A stretch of 64,000 nt of DNA from Rhynchopus sp. YZ270_cl-10 (lineage: Eukaryota > Euglenozoa > Diplonemea > Diplonemida > Diplonemidae). Under the pieces are notes generated by a model, which was not told the origin of the DNA, did no database searches, and worked only from the letters and a program-made list of their open reading frames with translations. A program made the position numbers and the translations under genes. Within the stretch, counting starts at the first letter, position 1, and every line of letters starts with the position of its first letter. The stretch covers positions 1 to 64,000 of the forward strand of contig OZ037912.1 in NCBI GenBank assembly GCA_964035575.1, given 5' to 3'. This document shows positions 11,066 through 21,534 of this stretch, piece after piece.

Positions 11066-11294
11066 TTGCTGATGCAGACATGCAGCACCACCCACAACGC
11101 CCCCAAAAGGGCCTTCCTCCTCATTTTTAAAAAAGCAAAAACCAAAAAACGAAAACAAAGAAGGACAAGACACACTACTCCTTGCGCTTCGCCGGCCTGC
11201 ACTCCTCAACCGTTGCCCAGGGACCGCCCCGTGGAGGCGTACAAGGCTCACAATAAAACAAAGGAAAGGGGGAGGGAGGGAGGGTAAAAAGAAA

Positions 11295-11482
11295 GGACAA
11301 GTGTGTTGTAATGTGTAAAAAATGGTCCCCGCTTAGTTTTTTAGTCTTTAAAAAAAAAAAAAAAAAAAAAGGGCAGAAGGAACACCGGCACCACAGGGTG
11401 TGTGAGACACTGTGAAATTCGCTGAAATCGCAGGGCTACTCCAGAAGGACAAGTGTGTTGTAATGTGTAAAAAATGGTCCCC
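11295..11482. repeat. 36-bp direct repeats flanking a 116-bp spacer
   Basis: The sequence GGACAAGTGTGTTGTAATGT...AATGGTCCCC occurs at 11295-11330 and 11447-11482. The spacer has a 22-base A-run. The repeat ends in the word AAAAAATGGTCCCC, which is the unit of the 17-bp tandem repeat at 13184-13265 and flanks both LINE insertions. Confidence 0.7.
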
Positions 11483-11485
11483 TGT

Positions 11486-11530
<45 letters not shown>

Positions 11531-11836
11531 GTGTTGTTCAACTTAGCCCTAGGCTCGCTTTTTTTATCTACATCCAGTGACAGAGGGGGTACTTACTAGT
11601 CAAGCGAGTATGTAAACAGCTAGATGTCCAGACAAGGGCACTTTACTATTGTACTGGCAAGACAGTGCCTGAAAACACAGTTAGGGGCACTAAAATAGAA
11701 AACATGTGGGACAATTACAACCAACACTTCCCTGCAAATAAGCAAAAGGGTCGTATGTGAGTGCAATTTTTCCCAAAAGGAAAAGGGGAGGGGATGGGAC
11801 GGGAGGGTTGCTCTGTCTACCGGTGTAGTTTTATTT

Positions 11837-12407
11837 GGTGACGGGCTAAAAAACCTGTCGTTCTTGTGACACTTCCATGGAAACGTGATGACACTTTTTT
11901 TTCAGGTGGTTTTTTTTGTAAGCACCTCGCACTGGGCAGGTGGTCCGCTATTCGCTCCCCACGGGGCGCTCGCGTGCGCGCTTCGCGCGCCCGCTCGCGG
12001 TAACGTGTACAAAAAAACTCTAGGGTGACTTTTTTGCACTATTGTGTGCTGGGAAGCATGCCACAAGTGTCATGTTTTTACAAGGTAAAAATGACCAAAA
12101 AAGCTGATTTTTGGCCTAATGCCACATGTCATTTGGCAGTCCATTTTTTGAACAGGACTGTCTTAAATTTTTTTTTTGGGCCTCAATACCCCCAAACAAC
12201 ACGTTAAGCCCAAAAAATTCACTTTTGGATGAGCAACTATTTATTTAAAAAAATCGATTTTTTGGTCAAATCCCCTCTGGATGGTGAGGGGGTGTGTGTG
12301 TGTGTGTGTGTGGGTGTGTGTGGGTGTGCTGTGTGTGGGTGTGTAGTGTGTGTGGTGTGGGTGGCGCACATCTCTATAGTAAAGACTAAAAAACTAAGGT
12401 TTTTTAG
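11837..12407. mobile_element. Small non-coding element inserted in the truncated LINE copy
   Basis: A block of about 570 bp that splits the LINE fragment in its GTTTTATTTTGC stretch. Near its ends lie CTAAAAAACCTG and, inverted, CTAAAAAACCTT, so short terminal inverted repeats are likely. It carries the GC-rich repeat (about 11931-12003) also present at the left edge of the window and a GT-rich stretch (12290-12360). No transposase seen. Confidence 0.55.
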
Positions 12408-12442
12408 GATTTTGCTTTGTCTTGGGGAGGGGAGGGGAGGAG

Positions 12443-12444
<2 letters not shown>

Positions 12445-12486
<42 letters not shown>

Positions 12487-13108
12487 TGTTGTTCAACTTA
12501 GCCCTAGGCTCGCTTTTTTTATCTACATCCAGTGACAGAGGGGGTACTTACTAGTCAAGCGAGTATGTAAACAGCTAGATGTCCAGACAAGGGCACTTTA
12601 CTATTGTACTGGCAAGACAGTGCCTGAAAACACAGTTAGTGGCACTAAAATAGAAAGCATGTGGGACAACTACAACCAACACTTCCCTGCAAATAAGCAA
12701 AAGGGTCGTATGTGAGTGCAATTTTTCCCAAAAGGAAAAGGGGAGGGGATGGGACGGGAGGGTTGCTCTGTCTACCGGTGTAGTTTTATTTTGCTTTGTC
12801 TTGGGGAGGGGAGGGGAGGAGAAGGAGGGGATTGAGTGAGCCGTTTCCTCTGTAACACACAAACAAATAAAAAGGAAGTTCCATAATCTTTTTAGTAGTT
12901 TTCTTTTTGGTGAAAATTTTTGAGAACTTCAGTAAGTGTGACCTGACCCGACTGACTGACACCCAAAGGGGAAAACAACAATAACGCACAACAAAATCAA
13001 CAACAACAATGGTGGGTCTCGTGCTTACCTGTGGTGGTTTTGAAAAATGAAAAATTGAAATTGACCTTCACAAGGTAAAAATGAAAAACTAAAGGAGTGA
13101 AAAAAGGG
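12445..13108 (-). mobile_element. Second 5'-truncated LINE copy, nested
   Basis: A T-run at 12445-12485 followed by about 620 bases closely matching the LINE 3' UTR. It is inserted into the older LINE fragment; GGGAGGAGAA flanks it on both sides as a probable target-site duplication. The near identity to the full-length copy suggests a recent event. Confidence 0.8.
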
Positions 13109-13183
13109 GGAGGAGAAGGAGAAGGAGGGGATTGAGTGAGCCGTTTCCTCTGTAACACACAAACAAATAAAAAGGAAGTTCCA

Positions 13184-13265
13184 CAGGTCCCCTGTAAAAA
13201 ATGGTCCCCTGTAAAAAATGGTCCCCTGTAAAAAATAGTCCCCTGTAAAAAATGGTCCCCTGTAA
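13184..13265. repeat. 17-bp tandem repeat, unit GTCCCCTGTAAAAAATG
   Basis: Five units, one carrying a base change. Related words flank both LINE insertions and appear beyond the next array at about 13998-14018, so this repeat looks like the LINE target. Confidence 0.85.
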
Positions 13266-13996
13266 AGCTAAGGAGCTAAGGAGCTAAGGAGCTAAGGAGC
13301 TAAGGAGCTAAGGAGCTAAGGAGCTAAGGAGCTAAGGAGCTAAGGAGCTAAGGAGCTAAGGAGCTAAGGAGCTAAGGAGCTAAGGAGCTAAGGAGCTAAG
13401 GAGCTAAGGAGCTAAGGAGCTAAGGAGCTAAGGAGCTAAGGAGCTAAGGAGCTAAGGAGCTAAGGAGCTAAGGAGCTAAGGAGCTAAGGAGCTAAGGAGC
13501 TAAGGAGCTAAGGAGCTAAGGAGCTAAGGAGCTAAGGAGCTAAGGAGCTAAGGAGCTAAGGAGCTAAGGAGCTAAGGAGCTAAGGAGCTAAGGAGCTAAG
13601 GAGCTAAGGAGCTAAGGAGCTAAGGAGCTAAGGAGCTAAGGAGCTAAGGAGCTAAGGAGCTAAGGAGCTAAGGAGCTAAGGAGCTAAGGAGCTAAGGAGC
13701 TAAGGAGCTAAGGAGCTAAGGAGCTAAGGAGCTAAGGAGCTAAGGAGCTAAGGAGCTAAGGAGCTAAGGAGCTAAGGAGCTAAGGAGCTAAGGAGCTAAG
13801 GAGCTAAGGAGCTAAGGAGCTAAGGAGCTAAGGAGCTAAGGAGCTAAGGAGCTAAGGAGCTAAGGAGCTAAGGAGCTAAGGAGCTAAGGAGCTAAGGAGC
13901 TAAGGAGCTAAGGAGCTAAGGAGCTAAGGAGCTAAGGAGCTAAGGAGCTAAGGAGCTAAGGAGCTAAGGAGCTAAGGAGCTAAGGAGCTAAGGAGC
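13266..13996. repeat. 10-bp minisatellite, AGCTAAGGAG x ~73
   Basis: About 73 head-to-tail units with no visible variation over 731 bp, which implies recent expansion or homogenisation. The unit contains TAA and so is not coding in some frames. Confidence 0.97.
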
Positions 13997-14199
13997 AGGT
14001 GTAAAAATGTGGTCCCATGTGCAAGCAATGCTGCGCAAAATAGGACGTAATGAAATGGGAAACACTTTCATCTCTCATGGGCTAATTCGAATAATTAAGT
14101 AAGATGGGAGCTGGACATCACCTCGGATGGCTAGGTAAGGTGGTGCTCGCAATTATTCAAATGTGCGTGTTCGTCTCAACTTCTTTTGGACGAAAATGT

Positions 14200-15018
14200 C
14201 TAGAGAGAACCGTTCTTCTTCCCAAGGACATATTCTGCAAACACCTCAAATGAAGAAGCGCCCATGAGTGGACGTGCGCCGTCCAGGTCGCCTTTTGCGT
14301 ATTGTCTGAGCAGCGTGCTGGAAAGGTGAGGCATACTTTCGTTCTGCGGGACAGTCTGGAGGAAGTAGTGAGGAGAGTCTGGCTGCTTGCTGTTGTGCGC
14401 CGCCACGTGTGCGAGCGCCTCCTCCGCATCGTCTTTGCGCCCTGCGACGACGACGCCATTGAAGTGCCCTCTGTGGCAGCACCCATTGTATAGGTCAGCG
14501 CCCGACACGTAGAAGAGCTTCGTCCTCTCGAGCACCTCTGGACGGCACCTGCCAGCGATATATCCACGCAGGGACTTCCCCACATCGGGATGGTCCCAGA
14601 AGGCGGTCTGGTCGCTCTCCCAGGTGTCCACAAGAACGTCCGCCACACCTGAGTCGCCTATTGCCGCAGACAAGATGCGACACCGCCACTCACCAGGGAT
14701 AGCGTCCGCCCCAAGCTTCGCTTTCACGTAGTAGTCGCAGCTTGGAGACAGCAGCGCACGCACGACGTGGTAGCCTTCCTTTTCCAACAGCTCCTTCGCC
14801 TGGGCGACAAGCCCAACATGGTCCAAGTGCGCAGGGTTGTAAGAACCGGTCGCCAGAAGAACCGCCAAACCCTTAGACGACTCGACAGCGCCAAAGGCAT
14901 TGAGCGCAACCGCAAGGTCGTCCCTCGCCTCTGAGCGGTGGCGTGCAAGCGCTGCTTCCATGTTAGTGTCGGGTGTGTTTGAAAACAGTTTTCGGGCTGA
15001 GTGCGGAATATTGCCCAT
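14200..15018 (-). CDS. Nicotinamide-nucleotide adenylyltransferase-like nucleotidyltransferase
   Basis: A 272-residue protein of the cytidylyltransferase-like fold. GSYNPAHLDH at about 58-67 matches the family (T/H)xGH-type GxxxPxHxxH nucleotide-binding motif, and SSTLLRQ at about 233 matches the ISSTxxR motif of NMN adenylyltransferases. Known members join NMN and ATP to give NAD. Length fits eukaryotic NMNAT (about 270-300). I chose the ATG at 15018 (MGNIPHSARK): upstream in-frame codons look like non-coding leader. MGN at the start could accept a myristate, which is inference. No intron needed. Ends in TAG. A related nucleotidyltransferase is possible, but the two motifs and the length favour NMNAT. 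Confidence 0.85.
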   Translation of the reverse strand: MGNIPHSARKLFSNTPDTNMEAALARHRSEARDDLAVALNAFGAVESSKGLAVLLATGSYNPAHLDHVGLVAQAKELLEKEGYHVVRALLSPSCDYYVKAKLGADAIPGEWRCRILSAAIGDSGVADVLVDTWESDQTAFWDHPDVGKSLRGYIAGRCRPEVLERTKLFYVSGADLYNGCCHRGHFNGVVVAGRKDDAEEALAHVAAHNSKQPDSPHYFLQTVPQNESMPHLSSTLLRQYAKGDLDGARPLMGASSFEVFAEYVLGKKNGSL

Positions 15019-16089
15019 GACAATAATATCTGTGGCGGTGTGGTGGATAGGGCAGAGGAGAGGAGGCAAGGAGAGGCAAGAGGGGGGTTCCAATATTGCA
15101 CGTAGTATCCAGATCAGGTGACTTTTTTCTTTGTGTGTGTGTACTTTTTTCCCAACACCGACCAAGATAAAAATGTTTGTTCACACTTACTGCATCGAAC
15201 GCAGACACTACAATTATTCAACAAAAACAAAGAACATCAAAAACCGCCCAGAAATGAATGTCAAAGAAAAAAATCCTTCGCCTGAAGTACAAACAGCAAT
15301 AAAAACGAAAAGTCTCAGACATTTTGACTCATTTCCCATCACAAAAATACGCCTATTAAAAAAAGAAAGATTTCTCAGATGACCGAAGCCTCTGGTGAAA
15401 TGTTAACGTGTCTCCGTTGCCACAGAGGAAACAACACACAGAAGAAAGGGGCTGGGGGGAGTGGGAAAAGGGGTCGGACTGTTAATCTGTCGCTGACTTG
15501 TAAACAGACTTGTAAATAAATGCGCTCCTGCAAGATGAGCAGGTGGGGCAGGTGCAGTGACAACTCTGTTTCTGTCACAAAGAAGACCTCAGGACCACTA
15601 CCAGTGGTCAGAAAAACAACAAGAAAAAAAAAAAAGGTAGTAATCCAACAAAACGTGGGGAACAAATCCCTCCTCAAAAAAAATTCTGAACTACGCCACT
15701 TTGTGCGTGTGTTTGCTCCCCCACCCTGTGTTTGTTGAACCACTTGACATGCTGCGTACCCCAGGAGGGGCAATATATAAAACGAAGTAAAAAACAGGGG
15801 ATGTAAAAAAAAACAAAACAAATCGATGAAAAAGTCCTAGTGGACCATGTTTGCGGGTTTGCTTCCTGCATGAAGAGAAGGATACCAACCAACAAGCGTA
15901 ATTATACAACGGTTTTGACCCTAACTTGAGAAACGCCAATGAGACCGGAGTCTCTCTTTCTTGCTTGTGTGCAACAGACTAACATGACAACGCTAGCCAC
16001 GACTGCCAAGGCAGAGCGGTATCCCAAAAAGGGTCACTGGGGGGGAATCCTCATAGATAAAGAAAAATTTGTTAAAATGAAAATATAAC

Positions 16090-16183
16090 CACGGGTTGTC
16101 TACGATCGTAGTGCGAAATTTTACGATCGTAACGATCGTTTTTGGTGCGATCGTAAAATTTCGTACTACAATCGCACCCGTGA
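16090..16183. repeat. Large palindrome rich in CGATCG
   Basis: The arms begin CACGGGT and end ACCCGTG. Inner arms share GTGCGAAATTTTACGATCG against its complement, with CGATCG words at the centre. Confidence 0.7.
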
Positions 16184-16396
16184 TATAACAACAAAGGATA
16201 CCACGAGAAGGGGGAAAAAAAAAGAGATGGGGAGAAAATTGAGGGTCGTGTTCCTGGATGCGGGGAAGGAAGGACCTGGTGTCTTCCGAAGAAAGTAGTC
16301 CTTCTTCGCTTAGCCGCGAAGTGTTGAAACGAGGGGAGAAACGTGTATTGCCCAATGCAACTAAGAGGTTTATTCTGTTGCATCATTTGTAATTGG

Positions 16397-16452
16397 TTTT
16401 TTGAAAACTTGGTTGTATTAGTGTAGCCACCCTAGAGTGTGCTCCACTATAC
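16397..16452 (-). repeat. Family B short SINE-like hairpin
   Basis: Minus-strand reading: AGTGGAGCACACTCTAGGGT, then GGCTACACTAATACAACC, AAGTTTTC, then A-run. Related copies at 33108, 41302, 46110, 50328, 51108 and 62245. Confidence 0.65.
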
Positions 16453-17205
16453 TTTGTCTTTTTCTTTTTTTTTCTGAAAACTTTTGATGAGATACCAGAG
16501 GAATGTAATTTGCTACTTTTCTTTGAAAAATTCGGGGGGTGTGGGGGGAATAAAAATAAAGAAAATCTTGGAGAGGGGGTCAGCCGGTTGAGACTCCTGG
16601 TACAATGGTGACGATATCCACTAACCCATACAGGCACGATGTGAACATAGTCTCTCTCGCTGACCTATTTCCCTGCACTACTGCGCGCATGAGGACATAG
16701 GAAAATGGGAAACGTTTGCAAACACAAGCAGGAGTTTCTTGTGGCATCCCATTTTTCGTGCACCTCCAAAAACAAAAAAACAAAAATGAACCTAGCCTCG
16801 CGTGCATAGTCACCTCACAGCGGGCTAGTCAGGGGGGGGCTACTAGTAGTGCTACTAATCCAAACGACATAGTTGTTTTACGACTGCCTTCTAAGACATC
16901 ACTAGTAGATATCATTAGTCATTGGTAGAGTTTGGCAACTAATTGTGACGACTAGTGAGTTCCACTAGTACCCCTCGTCGAGCTTGAAAAAAGAGGGAAG
17001 GGGGGAGCGGGGGAGGGAAAGGTGCGACGTGCTGCACCTTCCCTGAATATAGAAGTCTGAGAGATGAATGTGCCCTAAGAAGGACGTGGCGTGGTGTCTC
17101 TTTACATGAACAAAGTTTGTTTACAGCCACACAACAAACGTAGGTGGGGTATAAAAAAAAACACCGGGGGGGGGGGGGGGTAGGGGGTACGACTCCAGCC
17201 ATTTT

Positions 17206-17745
17206 TTGCGCACGGAAAATTCATTTGGCATTATCTGGTCATCTCCAAGGCAACTGCGGGTGAAAAACACCCTCAGAGTGGGTCACAGGGGGCCTGTGGG
17301 TCGAAAAACGACCCAGAAGCCACCCCAGAATACAAAAAAATGGAAAAAAATAGTGAAAAAACGGCTTTTTTCACGTTTTGGCCACTTTGGGCAAAATAGC
17401 GATTTTTCGAGAAAAAAATCAAAAACCGGGATATTTTTTGACATCACAAAGCCTCCTTTGGCACAAATATACCCCAAAAGTGGCCTGTGAGTCCATTCCA
17501 ACCTGTTTTGGACATATTTGACACTTTTGGAAGTGTTTTTTTGGTGTTTTTAGGTCAAAAAAATGCCCAAGACGTCCCCAAGACATCCCCAAGACACTTT
17601 GCACACCCCCTGTTACGGTCATATTTTTTTCGTTTTTTTGCCTGAAACCCCCAAAATACCCCTCCCGGACCCCACATAGTCCCGAATATCCATCACACAC
17701 CCACTCAGAGTGAGTAGAAGCACCCCAAAAAAAATATTTTTTAAA
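17206..17745. repeat. Element body related to that at 47166-47690
   Basis: A non-coding stretch with phrases such as CCTCAGAGTG, ACCCCAGAA and ACCCCAAAAGTGG. Similar phrases occur in the same order in the body of the TIR element at 46983-47838. Its right side runs into ATTCGCAT-rich palindromic DNA, as that element runs into GCATAATA-rich DNA. Probably a diverged relative. Confidence 0.4.
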
Positions 17746-18075
17746 GCATACATAGCGTGCGAATGACCATTCGCATATATTCGCATGTGCGAATGCATTC
17801 GCATCCTGTTCGCATTCATTCGCATTGTCGTTCGCATCATTCGCATCATTCGCACTATATTCGCACTATATTCGCATGTGCGAATGATGCGAACGATGCG
17901 AACACAGTGCGAACATAGTGCGAATGATGCGAACGTAGTGCGAATGTTATAGTAGTGTGTGAATTCTGTGGGTGTGTGATTGTTGGATGATCGGGGTTTT
18001 TTGTGATTTTTTTGTGATCGGCATATTTTGGGATGAGCTTTTTTTGTCCCACTCTGGGTGGGTCGTTAGCAGGGG

Positions 18076-18585
18076 TACTGTACTGTACTGTACTGTACTG
18101 TACTGTACTGTACTGTACTGTACTGTACTGTACTGTACTGTACTGTACTGTACTGTACTGTACTGTACTGTACTGTACTGTACTGTACTGTACTGTACTG
18201 TACTGTACTGTACTGTACTGTACTGTACTGTACTGTACTGTACTGTACTGTACTGTACTGTACTGTACTGTACTGTACTGTACTGTACTGTACTGTACTG
18301 TACTGTACTGTACTGTACTGTACTGTACTGTACTGTACTGTACTGTACTGTACTGTACTGTACTGTACTGTACTGTACTGTACTGTACTGTACTGTACTG
18401 TACTGTACTGTACTGTACTGTACTGTACTGTACTGTACTGTACTGTACTGTACTGTACTGTACTGTACTGTACTGTACTGTACTGTACTGTACTGTACTG
18501 TACTGTACTGTACTGTACTGTACTGTACTGTACTGTACTGTACTGTACTGTACTGTACTGTACTGTACTGTACTGTACTGTACTG
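18076..18585. repeat. 5-bp satellite, TACTG x 102
   Basis: An exact 510-bp array of TACTG without a visible variant unit. It reads open in several frames on both strands, which is an artefact. Confidence 0.98.
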
Positions 18586-18983
18586 CTGAATAACGTTATT
18601 CCAAAATAACACTTGTTATAACGTTATCGATAACGTTATAACACCCACAGTATGTCTTATAATAGGCTAATATTGGGCTAATAGCCTATTATATGCCATC
18701 TTAGACGTAGGCTGCAGTCGGTGCTGTAACATACACCTCACTCACGCTCATCAGTGAAAAACACAAGAGAAATAAGTTGTGTTGTGTCTGTAACGGAGTT
18801 GGCCTTAAATTTTGGATTTTTCGGATTTGTTTAACGGGTTAAGCCAGCTACCACCGTACCACCAGTGGTAGCTGGGAAGGACTGGAATAGGCTAATAAAA
18901 TATTAGCCTATTCCAGTTTCATTAGCCTATTCTATAAGGCTTAAATAGGCTAATATCCTATTAGGCTTTATTAGCTTATCAGC

Positions 18984-19078
18984 TATGGTATACTGTGTAT
19001 ACTGTGTATACTGTGTATACTGTGTATACTGTGTATACTGTGTATACTGTGTATACTGTGTGTACTGTGTGTACTGTG
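18984..19078. repeat. 9-bp tandem repeat, TACTGTGTA
   Basis: About ten units of TACTGTGTA, the last ones carrying changes. The shared TACTG core hints at common origin with the larger array 400 bp away. Confidence 0.85.
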
Positions 19079-19249
19079 TAGTGCGGAAATTGACCAAAAA
19101 ATGAGAACTTGCCTGTCGCCACCCCATAATAAATGTTATTCGCATGTCATTCGCATCCTGTTCGCATTGGCCAATGCGAACAGGATGCGAATACCCAATG
19201 CGAACAGGATGCGAATGATGCGAATGAGCCGTTCGCACGCTATGTATGC

Positions 19250-20355
19250 CTAGGGGGGGGGGGGGGGGGGGGGGGGTAAAAACTAAAGTGGATTTTGGGA
19301 TTTCAAAACTCTAAGGGAGGGGTTTTTTTTTTAACCCCGATGTTTGTATGGCTGAATGCTGATAAACCACTGCAGAGTATCCTTGGAAGTCTCGAACAGA
19401 GCACCGTATGGTAGCTAGAGTCCCACAGGTGCTCATGCCTTTGTCTGTAGCTGGTAATGAAATGAAATACTGTGGACAGCACAGAGACGGTGACAAAAAA
19501 AAGAAGAAAAAAGGATGAAAAATAAAGTTGGTAGAGACGAATCTACGCCAAAAAAAAAAAAAATGCAGGCTTAATTAGTGTGCACCGTAATAAAGGTGCA
19601 CCGTAATTTCAAAAAAAAATTCTAGATAGGAGAAGGAAAACATGATGGTTACCCGTGCACTGTGTGCGTGTGGTGCACAAAATTGACGCAGCATAGCATT
19701 ATACTTTTTTTTTTGATTAATTTCATATTGTCCACACCTCACGAATCCTGGAGGGGGGGAAGGAAGACATGCACCCACTGGAATGTACCACGGAAGAGGA
19801 CTTCGTTGCTTTCCTTAAGAAGCGCCGAAGGGTACATGAGCAGGTGTTTGTACTCGGTCAACATGAAGTGAAATTAAAGAAAAAAAGTTTATAAGATGAT
19901 CCTAAGCCTCTCGTGCTTAGTCACCTTACTATTAAATGATTAAGTTATTGTACAGTAAGCAGCAAAAGAACCCTTTTGTTAGGAACCTTTATCATATGCA
20001 GAGATACCTTTACCCTAGGTAAAGGGTCTGGTTCAGGTAGGGGGGTGTCAGTTCCTATATAAAAAGTGAGGATGCTGTACAATTTCTTTAAATTTTGTCA
20101 AATCGAGCTTGAAAACCCAGAAAATATGGTCCCCCCAGGGTCCCAAAAAAATTCCTCATTCCGAAGTCAAAGAAAGTTAAATGAAAATTAAGTCCCACCT
20201 AGCAATAGAACCTTTCGATCCAACCCTTTTTGTGAGGCGGGCTTTTGCTACTTACTGTATATTTAAAGAAAATAAAGAGAAGCAACAATATTTCCTTTTC
20301 GGCAAAATAGTGTTACTTTATTTTCCCCTGCGAAAAAATGTAAAGGGATTCCAAA
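19250..20355. other. Intergenic region
   Basis: A 26-base G-run starts it, followed by AT-rich sequence and one family A hairpin (19892-19928). I see no gene. Confidence 0.5.
19892..19928. repeat. Family A hairpin
   Basis: TAAGATGATC, stem CTAAGC/GCTTAG, loop CTCTCGT, closing TCACCTTA. Preceded by the typical A-rich lead and AAGTTTA. Confidence 0.75.
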
Positions 20356-21110
20356 GGGAAGGTATATAAAACATTTTGGCGGACAATTTCCGCATAATTT
20401 TTTGGAGGCGGGGGGGTGGGGGGGGGTCGGACATTTTTTTTTTTTTTTTTTTTTTTTCCCGCTGGTTTTTGGGTGACATGGCGTGGATTCGTGACCCAAA
20501 ACACAGTTTTTTGGCATTTCCGGAATCCGTCCAGAAAGTGGTGGGGTCGATGTTGAAAATTGGACAATTTTTTGACCACTTAAATTTTTGAAAATATGAG
20601 CCCGGTCACTAATTGGTGGGCCCATTTTCGGCCAACAAATACTGCTGAAATCGAAAAATTTCCCCTGGAAAAACAGTGGGTTTTCAGCCCCAAAACATAC
20701 CGCGATTGGCATTTCCGGAATCTCTCCGCGCTGTGGTGGGGTCAATTTGCCGAAGTGGCCAAGTTCTTGGTTTTGGTCAAAATGAGTGTAAGGTAAAGGG
20801 GCCAAGGTAAATCCCACATTACGCAGATTTTCTCTCCCTGATGCTGAAACCATGAAAATACGCGAAAACACTGGCATTTGCATTTTCGGAATCCGTCCAT
20901 TGTGTGGTGGGGTCAATTTGCCGAAATGGACGAGTTTTTATAAATCTTTGGTCAAAATCGTGTACAACCCCGGTGAAAAAACCCAAAATGTCCGCATTTT
21001 CAGACCAAAAAAAAAAAAAAAAAAAAAAAAATGTCCGCCAAAAATCTGGTCCGTGGGGGGGTGGGGGGGGGGTCGGACAATGTCCGCCAAAATGTTTTAT
21101 ATACCTTCCC
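20356..21110. mobile_element. TIR element of 755 bp, non-autonomous
   Basis: Exact 30-bp terminal inverted repeats that begin GGGAAGGTATATAAAACATT and continue TTGGCGGACA. The flanks share only AAA. Inside are a T-run and an A-run in mirror positions, G-runs next to both TIRs, and three copies of a ~30-bp motif (CGGAATCCGTCC...GTGGTGGGGTC) at about 20519, 20714 and 20885. No transposase ORF. Confidence 0.7.
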
Positions 21111-21330
21111 AAATAAGGTCGTTTTTTTTTTTTTTTTGCCAAAATAACCAAAACTTTCATTCCAGCTATTTTTCGCACTCCTTATTTGGGGTGATCCTAT
21201 ACTAATATTCCTTGGAGAAATAAGACGTACGTTGTCCAGATATGGTACAGTTTGTATTGTTTTTTTTTAATGCAACAGTGCAACGACTATATATGAAAAA
21301 AGAGGGAAGAGGCGGAGGAGGGAAAGCCTT

Positions 21331-21365
21331 GTAAGATGAAAATATGCACATATTTAGTCACCTTG
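21331..21365. repeat. Family A hairpin, variant stem
   Basis: GTAAGATGA and TCACCTTG enclose AAATATG/CATATTT in place of the usual CTAAGC/GCTTAG; the stem still pairs. Confidence 0.65.
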
Positions 21366-21466
21366 CAAGAACTCAGAAGCATGGGAAAAAAAAAGGGCAA
21401 AAAAAAAAAGGAAGAAATGAAATACAATAAACAGACCCCACTTAATGCAGGAACACCGAATGACTT

Positions 21467-21534
21467 TTTCTTTTTTTTTTTTTTTTTGAAAAATTGTTGG
21501 AATAGTGTAGGTTGCCACCTGTGCAAACTCCACC
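21467..21534 (-). repeat. Family B2 SINE-like repeat
   Basis: T-run, GAAAAATTGTTGGAATAGTG, then TAGGTTGCCACCTG and CAAACTCCAC. On the minus strand it reads GTGGAG... to a poly(A) tail. Confidence 0.65.

Larger units (their letters stand above)
8914..11202 (-). other. Ser/Asn-repeat reading frame in the LINE 5' region (possible ORF1)
   Basis: An open frame of 762 codons, made almost wholly of Asn-Ser-Ser repeats from 9-bp CTG-type units. It overlaps the start of the main LINE ORF in another frame. LINEs often have an upstream ORF1, but a 9-bp repeat without stops stays open by chance in several frames, so coding status is doubtful. Its first 30 residues are not repetitive and include a hydrophobic stretch. 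Confidence 0.25.
161..11294 (-). mobile_element. Full-length LINE with restriction-like endonuclease (R2/NeSL/Utopia-like group)
   Basis: A non-LTR retrotransposon on the minus strand. Its 3' end is the T-run at 161-196 (a poly(A) tail on the element strand), preceded by a 3' UTR of about 1 kb and a 2697-codon ORF. CTG-rich tandem repeats occupy the 5' region. The endonuclease lies after the reverse transcriptase, as in R2-like LINEs; no N-terminal AP endonuclease is visible. Two shorter copies of the same 3' end lie at 11488-13183 and 12445-13108. The 5' boundary is not fixed: I put it before the direct repeat at 11295 because truncated copies do not reach that far. The ORF is intact, so the copy looks young. 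Confidence 0.85.
11488..13183 (-). mobile_element. 5'-truncated LINE copy, interrupted by two later insertions
   Basis: A poly(A) tail (T-run 11488-11529) followed by about 400 bases matching the LINE 3' end. It is split into 11530-11836, 12408-12444 and 13109-13183 by a small DNA element and by another LINE copy. Both outer flanks carry GGTCCCCTGTAA, consistent with a target-site duplication in the 17-bp repeat. Confidence 0.75.
15019..17205. other. Intergenic region with palindromes and hairpins
   Basis: AT-rich with A/T runs. It contains a ~94-bp palindrome (16090-16183), a family B hairpin (16397-16452) and CTAGT-rich sequence (16840-16980) resembling 40565-40640. I see no gene. Confidence 0.6.
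17746..19249. mobile_element. Inverted-repeat-bounded region containing the TACTG array
   Basis: The left end starts GCATACATAGCGTGCGAA and the right end is its reverse complement, TTCGCACGCTATGTATGC. Both ends continue into TTCGCAT-rich palindromes (17760-17950 and 19135-19230). The interior holds the TACTG array, palindromes built on ATAACGTTAT (18590-18645) and TAGGCTAATA (18655-18975). No target duplication or transposase seen, so it may be a composite of related ends and not one element. Confidence 0.5.

Noticed and set aside
16570-16640. tRNA-like sequence on the minus strand (GTTAGTGGATATC and a T-arm-like GTCTCAACCGGC)
   Set aside because: T-loop is short, the acceptor arms do not pair and no anticodon arm fits.
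18076-18585. Tyr-Cys-Thr-Val repeat proteins
   Set aside because: An exact TACTG array gives open frames on both strands; no start context or flanking domain.
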